Positions 8,270-15,840 are shown, counted from the first letter of the stretch. The stretch: DNA of 16,069 bases from Planctomycetota bacterium (GCA_022573485.1 JACZTW010000043.1:1-16069), one strand, 5' to 3'. The notes: generated by a model from the letters alone, not told the origin. Program-made: numbers and translations.

Positions 8270-9742
8270 ATGCGTGCGTCGCAAACGCAACTTTCAATGG
8301 AATGGATGCCGAAAGTGATTCAAACGAACCTCCGCCCCGATCGTCGCGAACTGCCTTTTGAATTCTCGGGTAAACGAATTCACTTGATTGGAATCGGTGG
8401 CTGCGGAATGAGCGGCGCTGCGTCCGTGCTGATGAAACTGGGTGCCGTCGTCAGCGGTTCGGATCAAGCCGAATCGCCGATTCTTCAGGAACTCAGCGCT
8501 GGCGGCGCCACCGTCTGCATCGGACACGATCATTTGAACGTGCCGCACGATGTCCATTTGGTGGTCACCAGCGCCGCGATCCCTGCGGACAATCCTGAAC
8601 TGCTCGCCGCCCGGGCCCGGGGCACGCCAATGCTGAAGTACGCGACGCTCCTCGGCGAGATCATGCACTGTACCACCGGCGTGGCCATCGCCGGCACACA
8701 CGGCAAGAGCACGACCACGGCACTCACGGCCTTCGTGGCCCGAGAAGCCGGGCTCGATCCGTCGTTCATCATCGGCGCGGGTGTGCCGCAGCTCGGCGGC
8801 GGCTCCGGCGTCGGCAGCGGCGACGCGTTTATTGTCGAGGCCTGCGAGTACGATCGTTCGTTCCTGCACCTCGCGCCGACACACGGCGCCATTCTGAACA
8901 TCGAAGAAGACCACCTGGACTACTTTGAAGATCTGGAGGAAATCGAGGCGGCGTTTGCTGATTTCGCCGCGCTGGTTCCGAGCCACGGCACGGTGCTGTT
9001 CAACCACGACGACCCGATTTCGCATCGTGCCGTCCAGCAGGCGACGGGGCGCGTTGAAAGTTTCGGTTTTGACGCGCGCGCCACATGGCGCGCCACGCGC
9101 GTGGACCTCGAAAGCGGGTTGCCGAGTTTTGACATCGAATGGTGCGGGCAGTCGATCGGCCGAACGGCACTGGCCATGCCCGGCCGGCACAACATCTACA
9201 ATGCGTTGGCAGCCTGCGCGCTGACGCACCAACTGGGCGGTGACCTCAACGTGATCCTTGAAGCGCTGGGGCGCTTCCAGGGCGTCGAGCGCCGCCTGAT
9301 GTACCGAGGCCGCTACCGCGGCATCGACATTCTCGACGACTACGCACACCACCCGACGGAAATCACGGCCTCACTCGAGGCCGTTCGGCAAAGGTATCAA
9401 CCTGATCGCCTGCGCGTGGTGTTTCAGCCGCACCAAGTATCAAGAACACGCTTCTTTCTCGAAGACTTCGCCGACAGCTTTGAGTTGGCCGACGAAGTCA
9501 TTGTGCCGGATATTTATTTTGTCCGGGATTCCGAGTCCGATCGGCAATTGGTCTCGGGCAACGACTTGGCGGAGCGCATCACGCACCGCGGCGGGCTGGC
9601 TCGATACGTTCCGAATCTTGACGACATCGCCGAGTATCTCGCCGCAGACGCCCGTGGGGGCGATCTGGTGATCACCATGGGCGCGGGAGACGTCTGGAAG
9701 GTAGCCGATGAAATGGTATCACGGCTTGGAGCCGATTGTTGA
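8270..9742 (+). CDS. murC: UDP-N-acetylmuramate:L-alanine ligase MurC
   Basis: Cytoplasmic ligase that adds the first stem-peptide residue to UDP-MurNAc, the product of MurB encoded next. It is 490 residues from the first ATG. The N-terminal Rossmann motif is HLIGIGGCGMSG (38-49), the ATP loop GTHGKSTTT (142-150), then EACEYDRSFL (190-199), EEDHLDYF (212-219), MPGRHNIYNALAA (303-315) and DDYAHHPTEI (356-365), which together are specific for MurC. Start choice is open: ATG 8270, 8297 and 8306 are in frame and none has a good ribosome binding site. The latest still leaves about 20 residues before the Rossmann strand. The 172 bases between murG and murC (8098-8269) hold no gene, clear promoter or terminator, only a more AT-rich patch just before 8270. 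The 3' end overlaps murB by 35 bases. Confidence 0.96.
   Translation: MRASQTQLSMEWMPKVIQTNLRPDRRELPFEFSGKRIHLIGIGGCGMSGAASVLMKLGAVVSGSDQAESPILQELSAGGATVCIGHDHLNVPHDVHLVVTSAAIPADNPELLAARARGTPMLKYATLLGEIMHCTTGVAIAGTHGKSTTTALTAFVAREAGLDPSFIIGAGVPQLGGGSGVGSGDAFIVEACEYDRSFLHLAPTHGAILNIEEDHLDYFEDLEEIEAAFADFAALVPSHGTVLFNHDDPISHRAVQQATGRVESFGFDARATWRATRVDLESGLPSFDIEWCGQSIGRTALAMPGRHNIYNALAACALTHQLGGDLNVILEALGRFQGVERRLMYRGRYRGIDILDDYAHHPTEITASLEAVRQRYQPDRLRVVFQPHQVSRTRFFLEDFADSFELADEVIVPDIYFVRDSESDRQLVSGNDLAERITHRGGLARYVPNLDDIAEYLAADARGGDLVITMGAGDVWKVADEMVSRLGADC
9696..9701 (+). promoter_or_regulatory. Ribosome binding site of murB inside murC
   Basis: GGAAGG lies 6 bases before the ATG at 9708, within the murC coding sequence. 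It supports starting murB there, with a 35-base overlap, rather than at a later codon. Confidence 0.6.
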
Positions 9743-10586
9743 GGAAAACGTCCGCCTCGCCGACCGCACTTGGTATCGGCTGGGCGGCGCCGCACGATAT
9801 TTCTGCACGCCCGCATCGCTCACTGAAGTCTGCGAAATCGTCAAGCGGGCCCAGGACGCTCAGTTGCCGTTGAAAGTTCTCGGCGGCGGCGCCAACGTGT
9901 TGGTGCGCGACGAAGGATTTGACGGCATCGTGATGCAGCTTGGCAAAGACGACTTTGGGCATGTCACCATCGATCATAACAAGGTTCGCGCCGACAGCGC
10001 CGTCGATCTGCCCGATCTCGTACGCCGAACCGTCAATGAAGGGCTGGCCGGGCTGGAACGCATGGCGGGAATTCCCGGCACGGTGGGCGGTGCGGTGCGC
10101 ATGAACGCCGGCGGGCGCTACGGCGAGATCGGCGACATGGTTGCCGCCGCCACGGTGATCGCAGCCGACGGCTCGCTCCATGAATGGGATCGAAGCCACA
10201 TGCAGTTCCGTTACCGCGGCAGCAACTTCGTTGACGTCATCGTCATCGACGTGACGTTCGAGTTGAGTTTTGCCAATGGCGACGAACTCCGCGACCATTA
10301 TCGAGAAATCTGGGAATACAAGAAGAGCACGCAGCCGTTCACACGCAACAACGCCGGGTGCATGTTCAAGAACCCCGTCGGACACTATGCCGGCCAGTTG
10401 ATCGATCGTGCCGGACTGAAAGGCGAATCCTGCGGCGGCGCTACGGTTTGTGAGCAACACGCCAACTTCATCGTCACCGACCCCGATACGCGCACGAACG
10501 ACATCCTGACTCTGGTCGACCGCATCCAAAGCCGCGTGCGCGATCGTTACGGCGTGGATCTGGAGTTGGAGGTCGATGTGTGGTAA
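9708..10586 (+). CDS. murB: UDP-N-acetylenolpyruvoylglucosamine reductase MurB
   Basis: FAD- and NADPH-dependent cytoplasmic enzyme producing UDP-MurNAc, the substrate of MurC. It is 292 residues, the short size of type II MurB. The FAD-binding part has TWYRLGGAARYF (21-32), LGGGANVLV (58-66), GLERMAGIPGTVGGAVRMNAG (start 115) and FRYRGSNF (167-174). The substrate domain has NAGCMFKNP (215-223), where the catalytic residue, serine in the E. coli enzyme, is cysteine (C218), a known natural variant. GLKGESCGGATVCEQHANFIV starts at 237 and includes the conserved acidic residue E249. The GGAAGG site inside murC supports the ATG at 9708. The murC-murB order and overlap tie consecutive pathway steps together. 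Confidence 0.96.
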   Translation: MKWYHGLEPIVEENVRLADRTWYRLGGAARYFCTPASLTEVCEIVKRAQDAQLPLKVLGGGANVLVRDEGFDGIVMQLGKDDFGHVTIDHNKVRADSAVDLPDLVRRTVNEGLAGLERMAGIPGTVGGAVRMNAGGRYGEIGDMVAAATVIAADGSLHEWDRSHMQFRYRGSNFVDVIVIDVTFELSFANGDELRDHYREIWEYKKSTQPFTRNNAGCMFKNPVGHYAGQLIDRAGLKGESCGGATVCEQHANFIVTDPDTRTNDILTLVDRIQSRVRDRYGVDLELEVDVW

Positions 10587-10631
10587 CGCCGAGGTACCGT
10601 ACTCGACGGATTTGAGTTTCAAGACCGAAGC

Positions 10632-10637
10632 AGAGGG
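10632..10637 (+). promoter_or_regulatory. Ribosome binding site deciding the ddl start
   Basis: AGAGGG ends 5 bases before the ATG at 10643. An in-frame GTG at 10637 falls inside this site and so is a poor start candidate. Confidence 0.6.
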
Positions 10638-10642
10638 TGAAC

Positions 10643-11599
10643 ATGACGACCGCAGCGCAACTTCGACCGCCTCAACCGGCCTTGCCGGCGATTTCGACGC
10701 ATGACATCACAGTGCTGCTCGGCGGCCCCAGCGAAGAGCGAGAGGTCAGTCTCAACAGCGGCCGGGCAGTGGCATCGGCCCTGGGGCGTTGCGGGCATCG
10801 CGTCACCACGAGCGATATTTCGGCAGATGACTTGTCGGCGCTGGGCCGGTCGGCCGACCTCATTTTCATTGCCTTGCACGGCGCATTCGGTGAGGACGGG
10901 CAGCTCCAAGCCATCCTTGAAGAGCGGCGTATTCCCTATGTCGGATCGAACGCCGCGGCCTCGCGTCTGGCCATGGACAAGGCTGCCTCAAAGCAGCGAT
11001 TTATAGAGTGCGGCATTCCGACGCCGGCCTACAAAGTCGTTCACGCCGCGCAAATCAACCAAGCCGTCAGTTGCTGGAAACTGCCGACTGTGATAAAGCC
11101 TCTGGACCAAGGCAGCAGCGTCGATACGATGATCGCCCGGGATGCGTTCGGGTTTCAGTCGGCCGTGGAACGCGTCGTCCGCAAGTATGGCAGTTGCTTG
11201 ATTGAAGAATACATCAAGGGCCCGGAGTTGACCGTCAGCATTTTGGGCGACGACGCCCTTCCCGTGTGTGAGATCCGCACGCCGCGCGAGTTCTATGACT
11301 ACAAAGCGAAATACATCGAAAACACGACCGAGTATCTGTTCGACTTGAACCTGCCGGAGGCGCTGCTGAATGAGGTCCAGAGGCTCAGTCTCGAGGCGCA
11401 CCGCGCCCTGGGCTGTAGGGACTTCTCGCGCGTCGATTGGATGGTGGACGAGGCGAGCGGCCGGCCGTATGTCCTGGAGGTCAATACGATTCCGGGGTTC
11501 ACCGATCACTCACTGCTCCCCAAGGCGGCGGAGCGGGTCGGCATCAGCTTCGACCAACTCTGCCAACGCATTGTCGAGATGGCCATGGCCCGGGCCTGA
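10643..11599 (+). CDS. ddl: D-alanine:D-alanine ligase
   Basis: ATP-grasp ligase that makes the D-Ala-D-Ala dipeptide used by MurF. It is 318 residues from ATG 10643; the start is chosen because AGAGGG sits just upstream. Motifs: LLGGPSEEREVSLNSG (25-40, with the substrate-binding Glu 32), IALHGAFGEDGQLQ (76-89), VIKPLDQGSSV (150-160), EEYIKGPELTVSIL (188-201), FYDYKAKY (217-224) and LEVNTIPGFTDHSLLPKAA (278-296). The tyrosine in the FYDYKAKY loop is typical of D-Ala-D-Ala rather than D-Ala-D-lactate enzymes, so vancomycin-type resistance is not suggested. The residue after SSV is Asp where most family members have Gly. It lies 56 bases after murB and 33 bases before ftsQ, in the usual ddl-ftsQ order. 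Confidence 0.96.
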   Translation: MTTAAQLRPPQPALPAISTHDITVLLGGPSEEREVSLNSGRAVASALGRCGHRVTTSDISADDLSALGRSADLIFIALHGAFGEDGQLQAILEERRIPYVGSNAAASRLAMDKAASKQRFIECGIPTPAYKVVHAAQINQAVSCWKLPTVIKPLDQGSSVDTMIARDAFGFQSAVERVVRKYGSCLIEEYIKGPELTVSILGDDALPVCEIRTPREFYDYKAKYIENTTEYLFDLNLPEALLNEVQRLSLEAHRALGCRDFSRVDWMVDEASGRPYVLEVNTIPGFTDHSLLPKAAERVGISFDQLCQRIVEMAMARA

Positions 11600-11621
11600 G
11601 CAAATTGCCGATAACCCTTCC

Positions 11622-11627
11622 AGGAGG
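11622..11627 (+). promoter_or_regulatory. Strong ribosome binding site of ftsQ-like gene
   Basis: A full AGGAGG lies 5 bases before the ATG at 11633. It is the best Shine-Dalgarno sequence of the window and fixes this start. Confidence 0.7.
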
Positions 11628-11632
11628 CCATC

Positions 11633-12502
11633 ATGCTCGGACGAGGCCCACGCAGGGGACGCAGAAGAACCCCCTTTCAAGTGGCGACCAACAACCTGCT
11701 CCAACGGACACGCCCCGTCCTCACCGAATTGCTCAAGCTCTCTGTGGCAGTCGCCGCGTTTGGCGCCGCGCTCTGGGGCCTCGACCAAGCCCAATCCGAA
11801 CAGTTTCGGCAGCCGGAATACCGGCAGTATGTGTCGTTTGAATTGATTGACGCGCCCGCCGGCGTGGCTGGCCTCGTTGAGCAGGAACTCGCCGAGTTTT
11901 ACGGCCGAGACTGGATCGATAGCACGCTCTGTGAACAAGTGGCCCGACGTTTGGCCGATTGCCCGTGGGTCGAGACCGTCAAACGAGTGAGCAAAGCCGA
12001 ACCGGGCCTGATCCGTGTCCAGTGCGACTACCGCCAGCCGCAGGCGCTCGTCCAGCACGGCGAATATTTCTACATGGTGGACGAATACGGTGTCAGGCTG
12101 CCCGGCGTCTATGGCTACCAGCCGGAATGGCTGTTGGTTCAGGGCGTGAGCAGCGCGGCCCCGGATCCGGGCGAGACTTGGCCGGGAAACGACATCGCCG
12201 CGGGTCTGCGATTGGCCGGGATGATCCTGGATCAGGCTTATGCCAGGCAGGTCGTTGCGGTGTCGGTGTATAATTACGGAGGCAGAGAGGATCCGTACCG
12301 TTCCCACATCGAGCTGGTCACCGACTCCGGCGGCAACCGCATCCTGTGGGGCTCGGCACCCGGAGAAGAACTGGAGGAAAACTCAGCAGACCAAAAGCTG
12401 CGAATCCTCGCTGAAAACTTTCGCCGGCATGGTAGAATCGATGCCCACGAGCCGCGGATCGACATCTCGGTGTTTCCGAGCCGGTTTTTGATTCCGGCCT
12501 AG
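11633..12502 (+). CDS. ftsQ: Cell division protein FtsQ-like (POTRA/FtsQ domain)
   Basis: Bitopic division protein expected to link cytoplasmic and periplasmic parts of the divisome. It is 289 residues: a very basic cytoplasmic N-terminus (about 1-28, many Arg), one membrane helix (about 33-50) and a periplasmic part. The FtsQ hallmark is clear at 110-157: CPWVETVKRVSKAEPG, then IRVQCDYRQPQALV, then FYMVDEYGVRLPG. This matches the family pattern PWV..V.......P..I.V....P.A....DE.G. The POTRA segment before it lacks the usual GN motif and is divergent. Position directly after ddl is the classical ftsQ position. In most bacteria ftsA and ftsZ come next, but here two membrane proteins do. Identity rests on the C-terminal pattern plus context. 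Confidence 0.82.
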   Translation: MLGRGPRRGRRRTPFQVATNNLLQRTRPVLTELLKLSVAVAAFGAALWGLDQAQSEQFRQPEYRQYVSFELIDAPAGVAGLVEQELAEFYGRDWIDSTLCEQVARRLADCPWVETVKRVSKAEPGLIRVQCDYRQPQALVQHGEYFYMVDEYGVRLPGVYGYQPEWLLVQGVSSAAPDPGETWPGNDIAAGLRLAGMILDQAYARQVVAVSVYNYGGREDPYRSHIELVTDSGGNRILWGSAPGEELEENSADQKLRILAENFRRHGRIDAHEPRIDISVFPSRFLIPA

Positions 12503-12524
12503 TGCCGCCCAAGGAGCGCTCACC

Positions 12525-13367
12525 ATGGAACAAACATCCCTCAGTCAATGGTTCGTCACCTTCATGGACCGGGCCGGTCAAACGGTGGAATTGTTGATTC
12601 CTCGCGATTTGATGCCCGGGGCGACGATGACCGGCGTGGCTTTGCTCGCCGCCGGCCTGTTCTGTGGAATCTACGGCGCTCACTACGCCAGAGGCATTCT
12701 GAGCGCGATCCTCGGCGGGCTCGGTTTCGCGATCGGCGTCATCGCCGCCCGAACGTTTGGGATTGCGCCGATTCTGGGCGGCTTGGCGGGCTTGCTCGCA
12801 CTGGCTTCATTGGGCTATTACTCACACCGCCTGTGGGTCGGAGTAGGTGTCGGCCTGCTGGCCAGCAGCATCGGGCTCTTCGTCTACGGCCAGGACTCCA
12901 TTTGGCCGGCGTTTATCGAGTACAAAGCCGAGCCCGTTCTCACGGAGCCGGGCGACTTCGAGTACGCGCTGCCCTCGGCGGAGCAGCAGGAAACTGTGTT
13001 GAATCCCCGCCTGCTGGCCTACCTGGATGGTTTTTATCAGCACCTCCGCGAAATTCAGCCGCAGCTCACACGGAATACAGCCGTGCTCTCGACGCTGTGC
13101 ATGATCGGCGGATTCGCCGTCGGGGTCCTGCTGACGCGGTGGTCCTTGATTCTGTCCTGCGCGGTGATCGGAACCGTGCTCTTCAATTTGAGCCTGGCGA
13201 CCTTCGCGGACGCCTTCGCGCCGGGCGGCTGGACCGAACGTCTTTCGCTGCATCCCAATGCGACCCTTGCATTTATCTCTACCACCCTGGTTCTGAGCAT
13301 GCTGATCCAGTTCAGAATGACCCAACAATCATCCTCAGCTACCACAGCCGAGAAACCGAAGAGCTAA
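12525..13367 (+). CDS. Seven-helix membrane protein with periplasmic or cytoplasmic loop domain, unknown function
   Basis: I do not recognise a named family with certainty. The product is 280 residues with seven predicted membrane helices, at about 34-51, 57-76, 82-98, 103-121, 187-204, 206-226 and 246-262. The first four form a glycine-rich bundle. A hydrophilic segment of about 65 residues (123-186) between helices 4 and 5 includes an acidic, glutamine-rich stretch. The C-terminus is a polar, serine/threonine-rich tail. AAGGAG at 12511-12516 lies 8 bases before the ATG. The gene follows ftsQ by 22 bases, so it is probably co-transcribed. An overlapping frame from 12548 is also long but lacks hydrophobic organisation and is a shadow. 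The arrangement recalls the TM7S3/TM198-like (DUF4203) type, but this is a guess from helix pattern only. Confidence 0.8.
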   Translation: MEQTSLSQWFVTFMDRAGQTVELLIPRDLMPGATMTGVALLAAGLFCGIYGAHYARGILSAILGGLGFAIGVIAARTFGIAPILGGLAGLLALASLGYYSHRLWVGVGVGLLASSIGLFVYGQDSIWPAFIEYKAEPVLTEPGDFEYALPSAEQQETVLNPRLLAYLDGFYQHLREIQPQLTRNTAVLSTLCMIGGFAVGVLLTRWSLILSCAVIGTVLFNLSLATFADAFAPGGWTERLSLHPNATLAFISTTLVLSMLIQFRMTQQSSSATTAEKPKS

Positions 13368-13376
13368 CAGGCGGCT

Positions 13377-13392
13377 GCCGCCCCCGGGCGGC
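13377..13392 (+). other. GC-rich hairpin between the two membrane protein genes
   Basis: GCCGCCC at 13377-13383 is the exact reverse complement of GGGCGGC at 13386-13392, with two bases between (a real loop would open one or two pairs). No T run follows, so it is not a standard terminator. It could stabilise or segment the mRNA between the two genes. Confidence 0.35.
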
Positions 13393-13435
13393 CCGCGCGG
13401 TATCGGAACGCAAAGTCCTGTGCTGAGGTGAACCA

Positions 13436-14065
13436 ATGCGCGTGCATATTGACAATTGGATTGCTCTGTTGAGAGACGCGGATCCTGTGTGGGGCTTTCC
13501 GTTGGTGGTGCTGGGCCTGGTGTTGATGTTCATGGGCTGGCAGGTTCACAAGCTCGCCGTACCCTTCACGGCGCTCTTGGTCGGGATGATTGTTGGGCAG
13601 TTGTTCTTCGACTCGCAGCTCCCCCGACTGATCGTTGGAGCCGTGATCGGTTTGATCTTCGCGGCAGCGGCTTGTTTCTCGACTCGCTATTCCGTCGCCG
13701 TTCTGGGCGGGATGGTCGGTGCGTTCGTTTTCTCCGGTTACTTGTCCACGTTCGAAAACCTCCAACTGCCCATCGCCGTGGATTGGGCCGTCGCGGCTTT
13801 CGGTTTCGCGGGCGGTACAGCCCTCGCATACGTCATGTTTCGTGAGATGGCCATTTTCGTTACCGCGTTTGTGGGTTCACTCCTGCTGGTGTCCGGCCTG
13901 AACGGCATTGTGCCTCAGTATATCCCGGTGCTGTACCAGACCGTCTCGTCATTTCTGGCGGACTATCCGGCGTTCCTCGTTCCTTTCCTGATCGGTGGGC
14001 CGACGTTAATCGGCACGCTGAGCCAAATGGCCGGTGCCGACAAGGCGGAGGCGGGCGCGCTCTAA
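13436..14065 (+). CDS. Seven-helix membrane protein, unknown function
   Basis: Not recognised by name. The product is 209 residues, almost all hydrophobic, with seven predicted helices at about 21-36, 40-57, 63-81, 85-103, 114-133, 138-155 and 178-196, and a short polar C-terminus. GAGGTG at 13425-13430 sits 5 bases before the ATG and is a strong ribosome binding site. The helix count, the glycine spacing in the first four helices and the adjacent position suggest it is a distant paralogue of the preceding gene without that protein's middle hydrophilic domain. Like it, it may belong to the TM7S3/TM198-like (DUF4203) type. No catalytic motif is visible. The 68-base gap before it holds a GC hairpin. 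The next gene begins 20 bases downstream. Confidence 0.8.
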   Translation: MRVHIDNWIALLRDADPVWGFPLVVLGLVLMFMGWQVHKLAVPFTALLVGMIVGQLFFDSQLPRLIVGAVIGLIFAAAACFSTRYSVAVLGGMVGAFVFSGYLSTFENLQLPIAVDWAVAAFGFAGGTALAYVMFREMAIFVTAFVGSLLLVSGLNGIVPQYIPVLYQTVSSFLADYPAFLVPFLIGGPTLIGTLSQMAGADKAEAGAL

Positions 14066-14085
14066 TTCCGCTATGATGGCGGATT

Positions 14086-14898
14086 ATGACTCGCACTGAT
14101 CCGCGACTCGCAGTTTGCCTCGACGACTTCGGCGCTCCGCCGAAAGAGGCACTGCGCGCTGCCTCCGAGATTGGCTTTCGGTGCGTGCAGATCGGCGCCT
14201 TGCAAGGCCCCATCTCTCCCGGCCAACTCGATGAATCAGGCCGACGACACTTGCGACGATTCGCCGAGGGCCTGGGCCTGCAAATCATCGCTCTACGCGT
14301 AGATTTCGGCGGCTCGCGGTTCCTCGACGCTTCCAGAACGGACTATTGCATCGATCGTACGCGCCGCGTGCTGGAATTGGCCCGTGAATTGAACGTGCCG
14401 ACGGTCAGCGCCCCGCTCGGCAAGTTCCGAACGGCCGATGTCCAAGAATATGAACTCGTCATGTCCGCCGTGCGGGCCGTCGCCGATCACGCCGACCTGC
14501 TCAATTGCTTCTTCGCGATCGAGACGGCCGTCGATGCACCGGATGCGTTGCAGCAGTTGTTGCGTGATGTGTCGTGCCCGCATTTGAAAGTGGCCTACGA
14601 TCCGGCAGAGTTGCTCATCGGCGGCATTGATCCCTTGGCGCCGATCGAGACGTATGCTGACGACATCGCACTCGCCTTCGCGCGCGACGCCGAACGCGGC
14701 ACGTCCGCCCAGCCCGGCCGGGAAACCAATCTCGGCGCCGGACATTTGAGCCTGCCGGCCTATCTTGCACAGCTCGATGCCGCGGGATATCGGGGGCCGC
14801 TGGTCGTGCGCCGGGCCGACACCACGCGCCCTCTGGCTGATCTGGCCGCCTGCAAAGAATACCTGGAGTCGATTCTCACCACGGGGGCGACACAGTGA
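14086..14898 (+). CDS. TIM-barrel protein of the xylose isomerase-like / sugar phosphate isomerase-epimerase type
   Basis: A 270-residue single-domain protein with the repeat pattern of the AP endonuclease 2 / xylose isomerase-like barrel. Opening strands are LAVCLDDFG and CVQIGALQGP; later FFAIETAVDAP, HLKVAYDPAELL and GHLSLPAYLAQLDAAGYRGPLVV fit the family. Members usually bind a divalent metal through Glu, Asp, His and Glu. Here the first two remain (E146 in FAIET, D172 in YDPAE), but the expected His of the HxKD strand is F198 and the expected last Glu is R242. An active isomerase is therefore doubtful, and the substrate is unknown. The start is ATG 14086. No good Shine-Dalgarno is seen, but TATGAT (14072-14077) just upstream could be a -10 box with a very short leader. 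The stop overlaps the radical SAM gene in GTGA. Confidence 0.8.
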   Translation: MTRTDPRLAVCLDDFGAPPKEALRAASEIGFRCVQIGALQGPISPGQLDESGRRHLRRFAEGLGLQIIALRVDFGGSRFLDASRTDYCIDRTRRVLELARELNVPTVSAPLGKFRTADVQEYELVMSAVRAVADHADLLNCFFAIETAVDAPDALQQLLRDVSCPHLKVAYDPAELLIGGIDPLAPIETYADDIALAFARDAERGTSAQPGRETNLGAGHLSLPAYLAQLDAAGYRGPLVVRRADTTRPLADLAACKEYLESILTTGATQ

Positions 14899-15767
14899 AG
14901 GCTGCCCACGGCCAACGCATGTTCACCGACCACAGCAGGGACTGGAAGTCCAATCTCTATGTGTACCCGGTGATCTCCCGGCGCAGCCAAGGCCTGTCGA
15001 TCGGTATCAACCTCAATCCGGACAAGGCTTGCAACTTCGATTGTATTTACTGCCAGGTAGACCGCGCGACGCCGAGTAAGGTGCAGAAAGTCGATCTGGA
15101 GATACTCGGCCTGGAATTGGACCACATGCTCAGCCTGGCGGTCGCGGGGACGCTGTACGATGATCTGCATTTCGGATCGGTGCCGGCCGAACTCCGCCAC
15201 CTCCGCGACATTGCCTTTTCGGGCGACGGCGAACCCACGACGTGTCCACAATTCCTCGAAGTCGTGCAGCGAACAGCCGAACTGAAGCGCAAATACAACC
15301 TCGACGGGACGAAGATCGTCCTCATCACCGACGCCTGCTACTTGACCAAGCCGAAGGTGCAACAGGCACTTGAGATCATGGACGCCAGCGACGGCGAAAT
15401 CTGGGCCAAGCTCGACGCCGGCACGGAAGAGTATTACCAGTTGGTAAACCGCCCGAACTTCCCGCTCTCCCACGTGCTGGACAACATATTACAGACCGCG
15501 AAGCTCCGCCCCATCGTGATCCAGGCCCTATTCATGCAAGTCCACAATGAGCCACCCCCACCCGCCGAGATCGAAGCATTCTGCGAGCGCTTAAACGACA
15601 TCACCAACCAGGGCGGCCGAATCAAGCTGGTGCAGGTCTACACCATCGCCCGCAACCCCGCCGAGCACTACGCCAAGCGCCTGACGAACGATCAAGTAGA
15701 CGCCATCGCCCAAGCCGTCCGCAGCCGCACCGACCTGAGCACCGAAACATACTACGGCCCGTCCTGA
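14895..15767 (+). CDS. Radical SAM protein, COG0731-like (TYW1-related)
   Basis: Predicted cytoplasmic iron-sulfur enzyme that cleaves S-adenosylmethionine to start radical chemistry. It is 290 residues. The cluster motif CNFDCIYC places cysteines at 46, 50 and 53 (CxxxCxxC). The preceding LSIGINLNPDKA and the following GDGEPT (110-115, SAM-binding region) are the pattern of the COG0731 group, related to the wyosine-base enzyme TYW1. Bacterial members of this group mostly have no known substrate. No flavodoxin domain and no extra C-terminal cluster cysteines are visible. The GTG at 14895 overlaps the previous stop in GTGA, indicating coupling; ATG 14919 in the same frame is an alternative that keeps all motifs. 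The next 300 bases are a palindrome island, so this is probably the end of the transcription unit. Confidence 0.88.
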   Translation: MKAAHGQRMFTDHSRDWKSNLYVYPVISRRSQGLSIGINLNPDKACNFDCIYCQVDRATPSKVQKVDLEILGLELDHMLSLAVAGTLYDDLHFGSVPAELRHLRDIAFSGDGEPTTCPQFLEVVQRTAELKRKYNLDGTKIVLITDACYLTKPKVQQALEIMDASDGEIWAKLDAGTEEYYQLVNRPNFPLSHVLDNILQTAKLRPIVIQALFMQVHNEPPPPAEIEAFCERLNDITNQGGRIKLVQVYTIARNPAEHYAKRLTNDQVDAIAQAVRSRTDLSTETYYGPS

Positions 15768-15775
15768 GCCAGGTT

Positions 15776-15788
15776 GTCCCGTAGGGAC
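15776..15788. repeat. Palindromic unit GTCCCGTAGGGAC, copy 1
   Basis: A 13-base unit with 5-bp arms GTCCC/GGGAC and a GTA loop, 8 bases after the radical SAM stop. The same 13 bases recur at 15845-15857 and, on the other strand, at 15905-15917. Confidence 0.8.
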
Positions 15789-15795
15789 ATTCGAC

Positions 15796-15822
15796 AATAG
15801 CCCAGCGATTCATCGCTGGGTT
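15796..15822. repeat. Palindromic unit AATAGCCCAGCGA hairpin
   Basis: CCCAGCGA (15801-15808) and TCGCTGGG (15813-15820) pair perfectly around TTCA, and two outer positions (G-T and A-T) extend the stem. It starts with AATAGC, as does the hairpin at 15928. Hairpins of this REP-like kind are familiar from planctomycete intergenic regions (recollection, not searched). Confidence 0.75.
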
Positions 15823-15840
15823 CCAAGTCCAGGACCAGGA

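Noticed and set aside
11510..12307. 265-codon minus-strand frame over the ftsQ-like gene
   Set aside because: The + strand gene has a strong ribosome binding site, a membrane helix and the FtsQ motif; the antisense frame has none of these.
12548..13426. 292-codon + strand frame overlapping the first membrane protein
   Set aside because: It is Arg/Pro-rich without structured hydrophobicity, while the 12525 frame gives seven regular membrane helices and has AAGGAG before its ATG.
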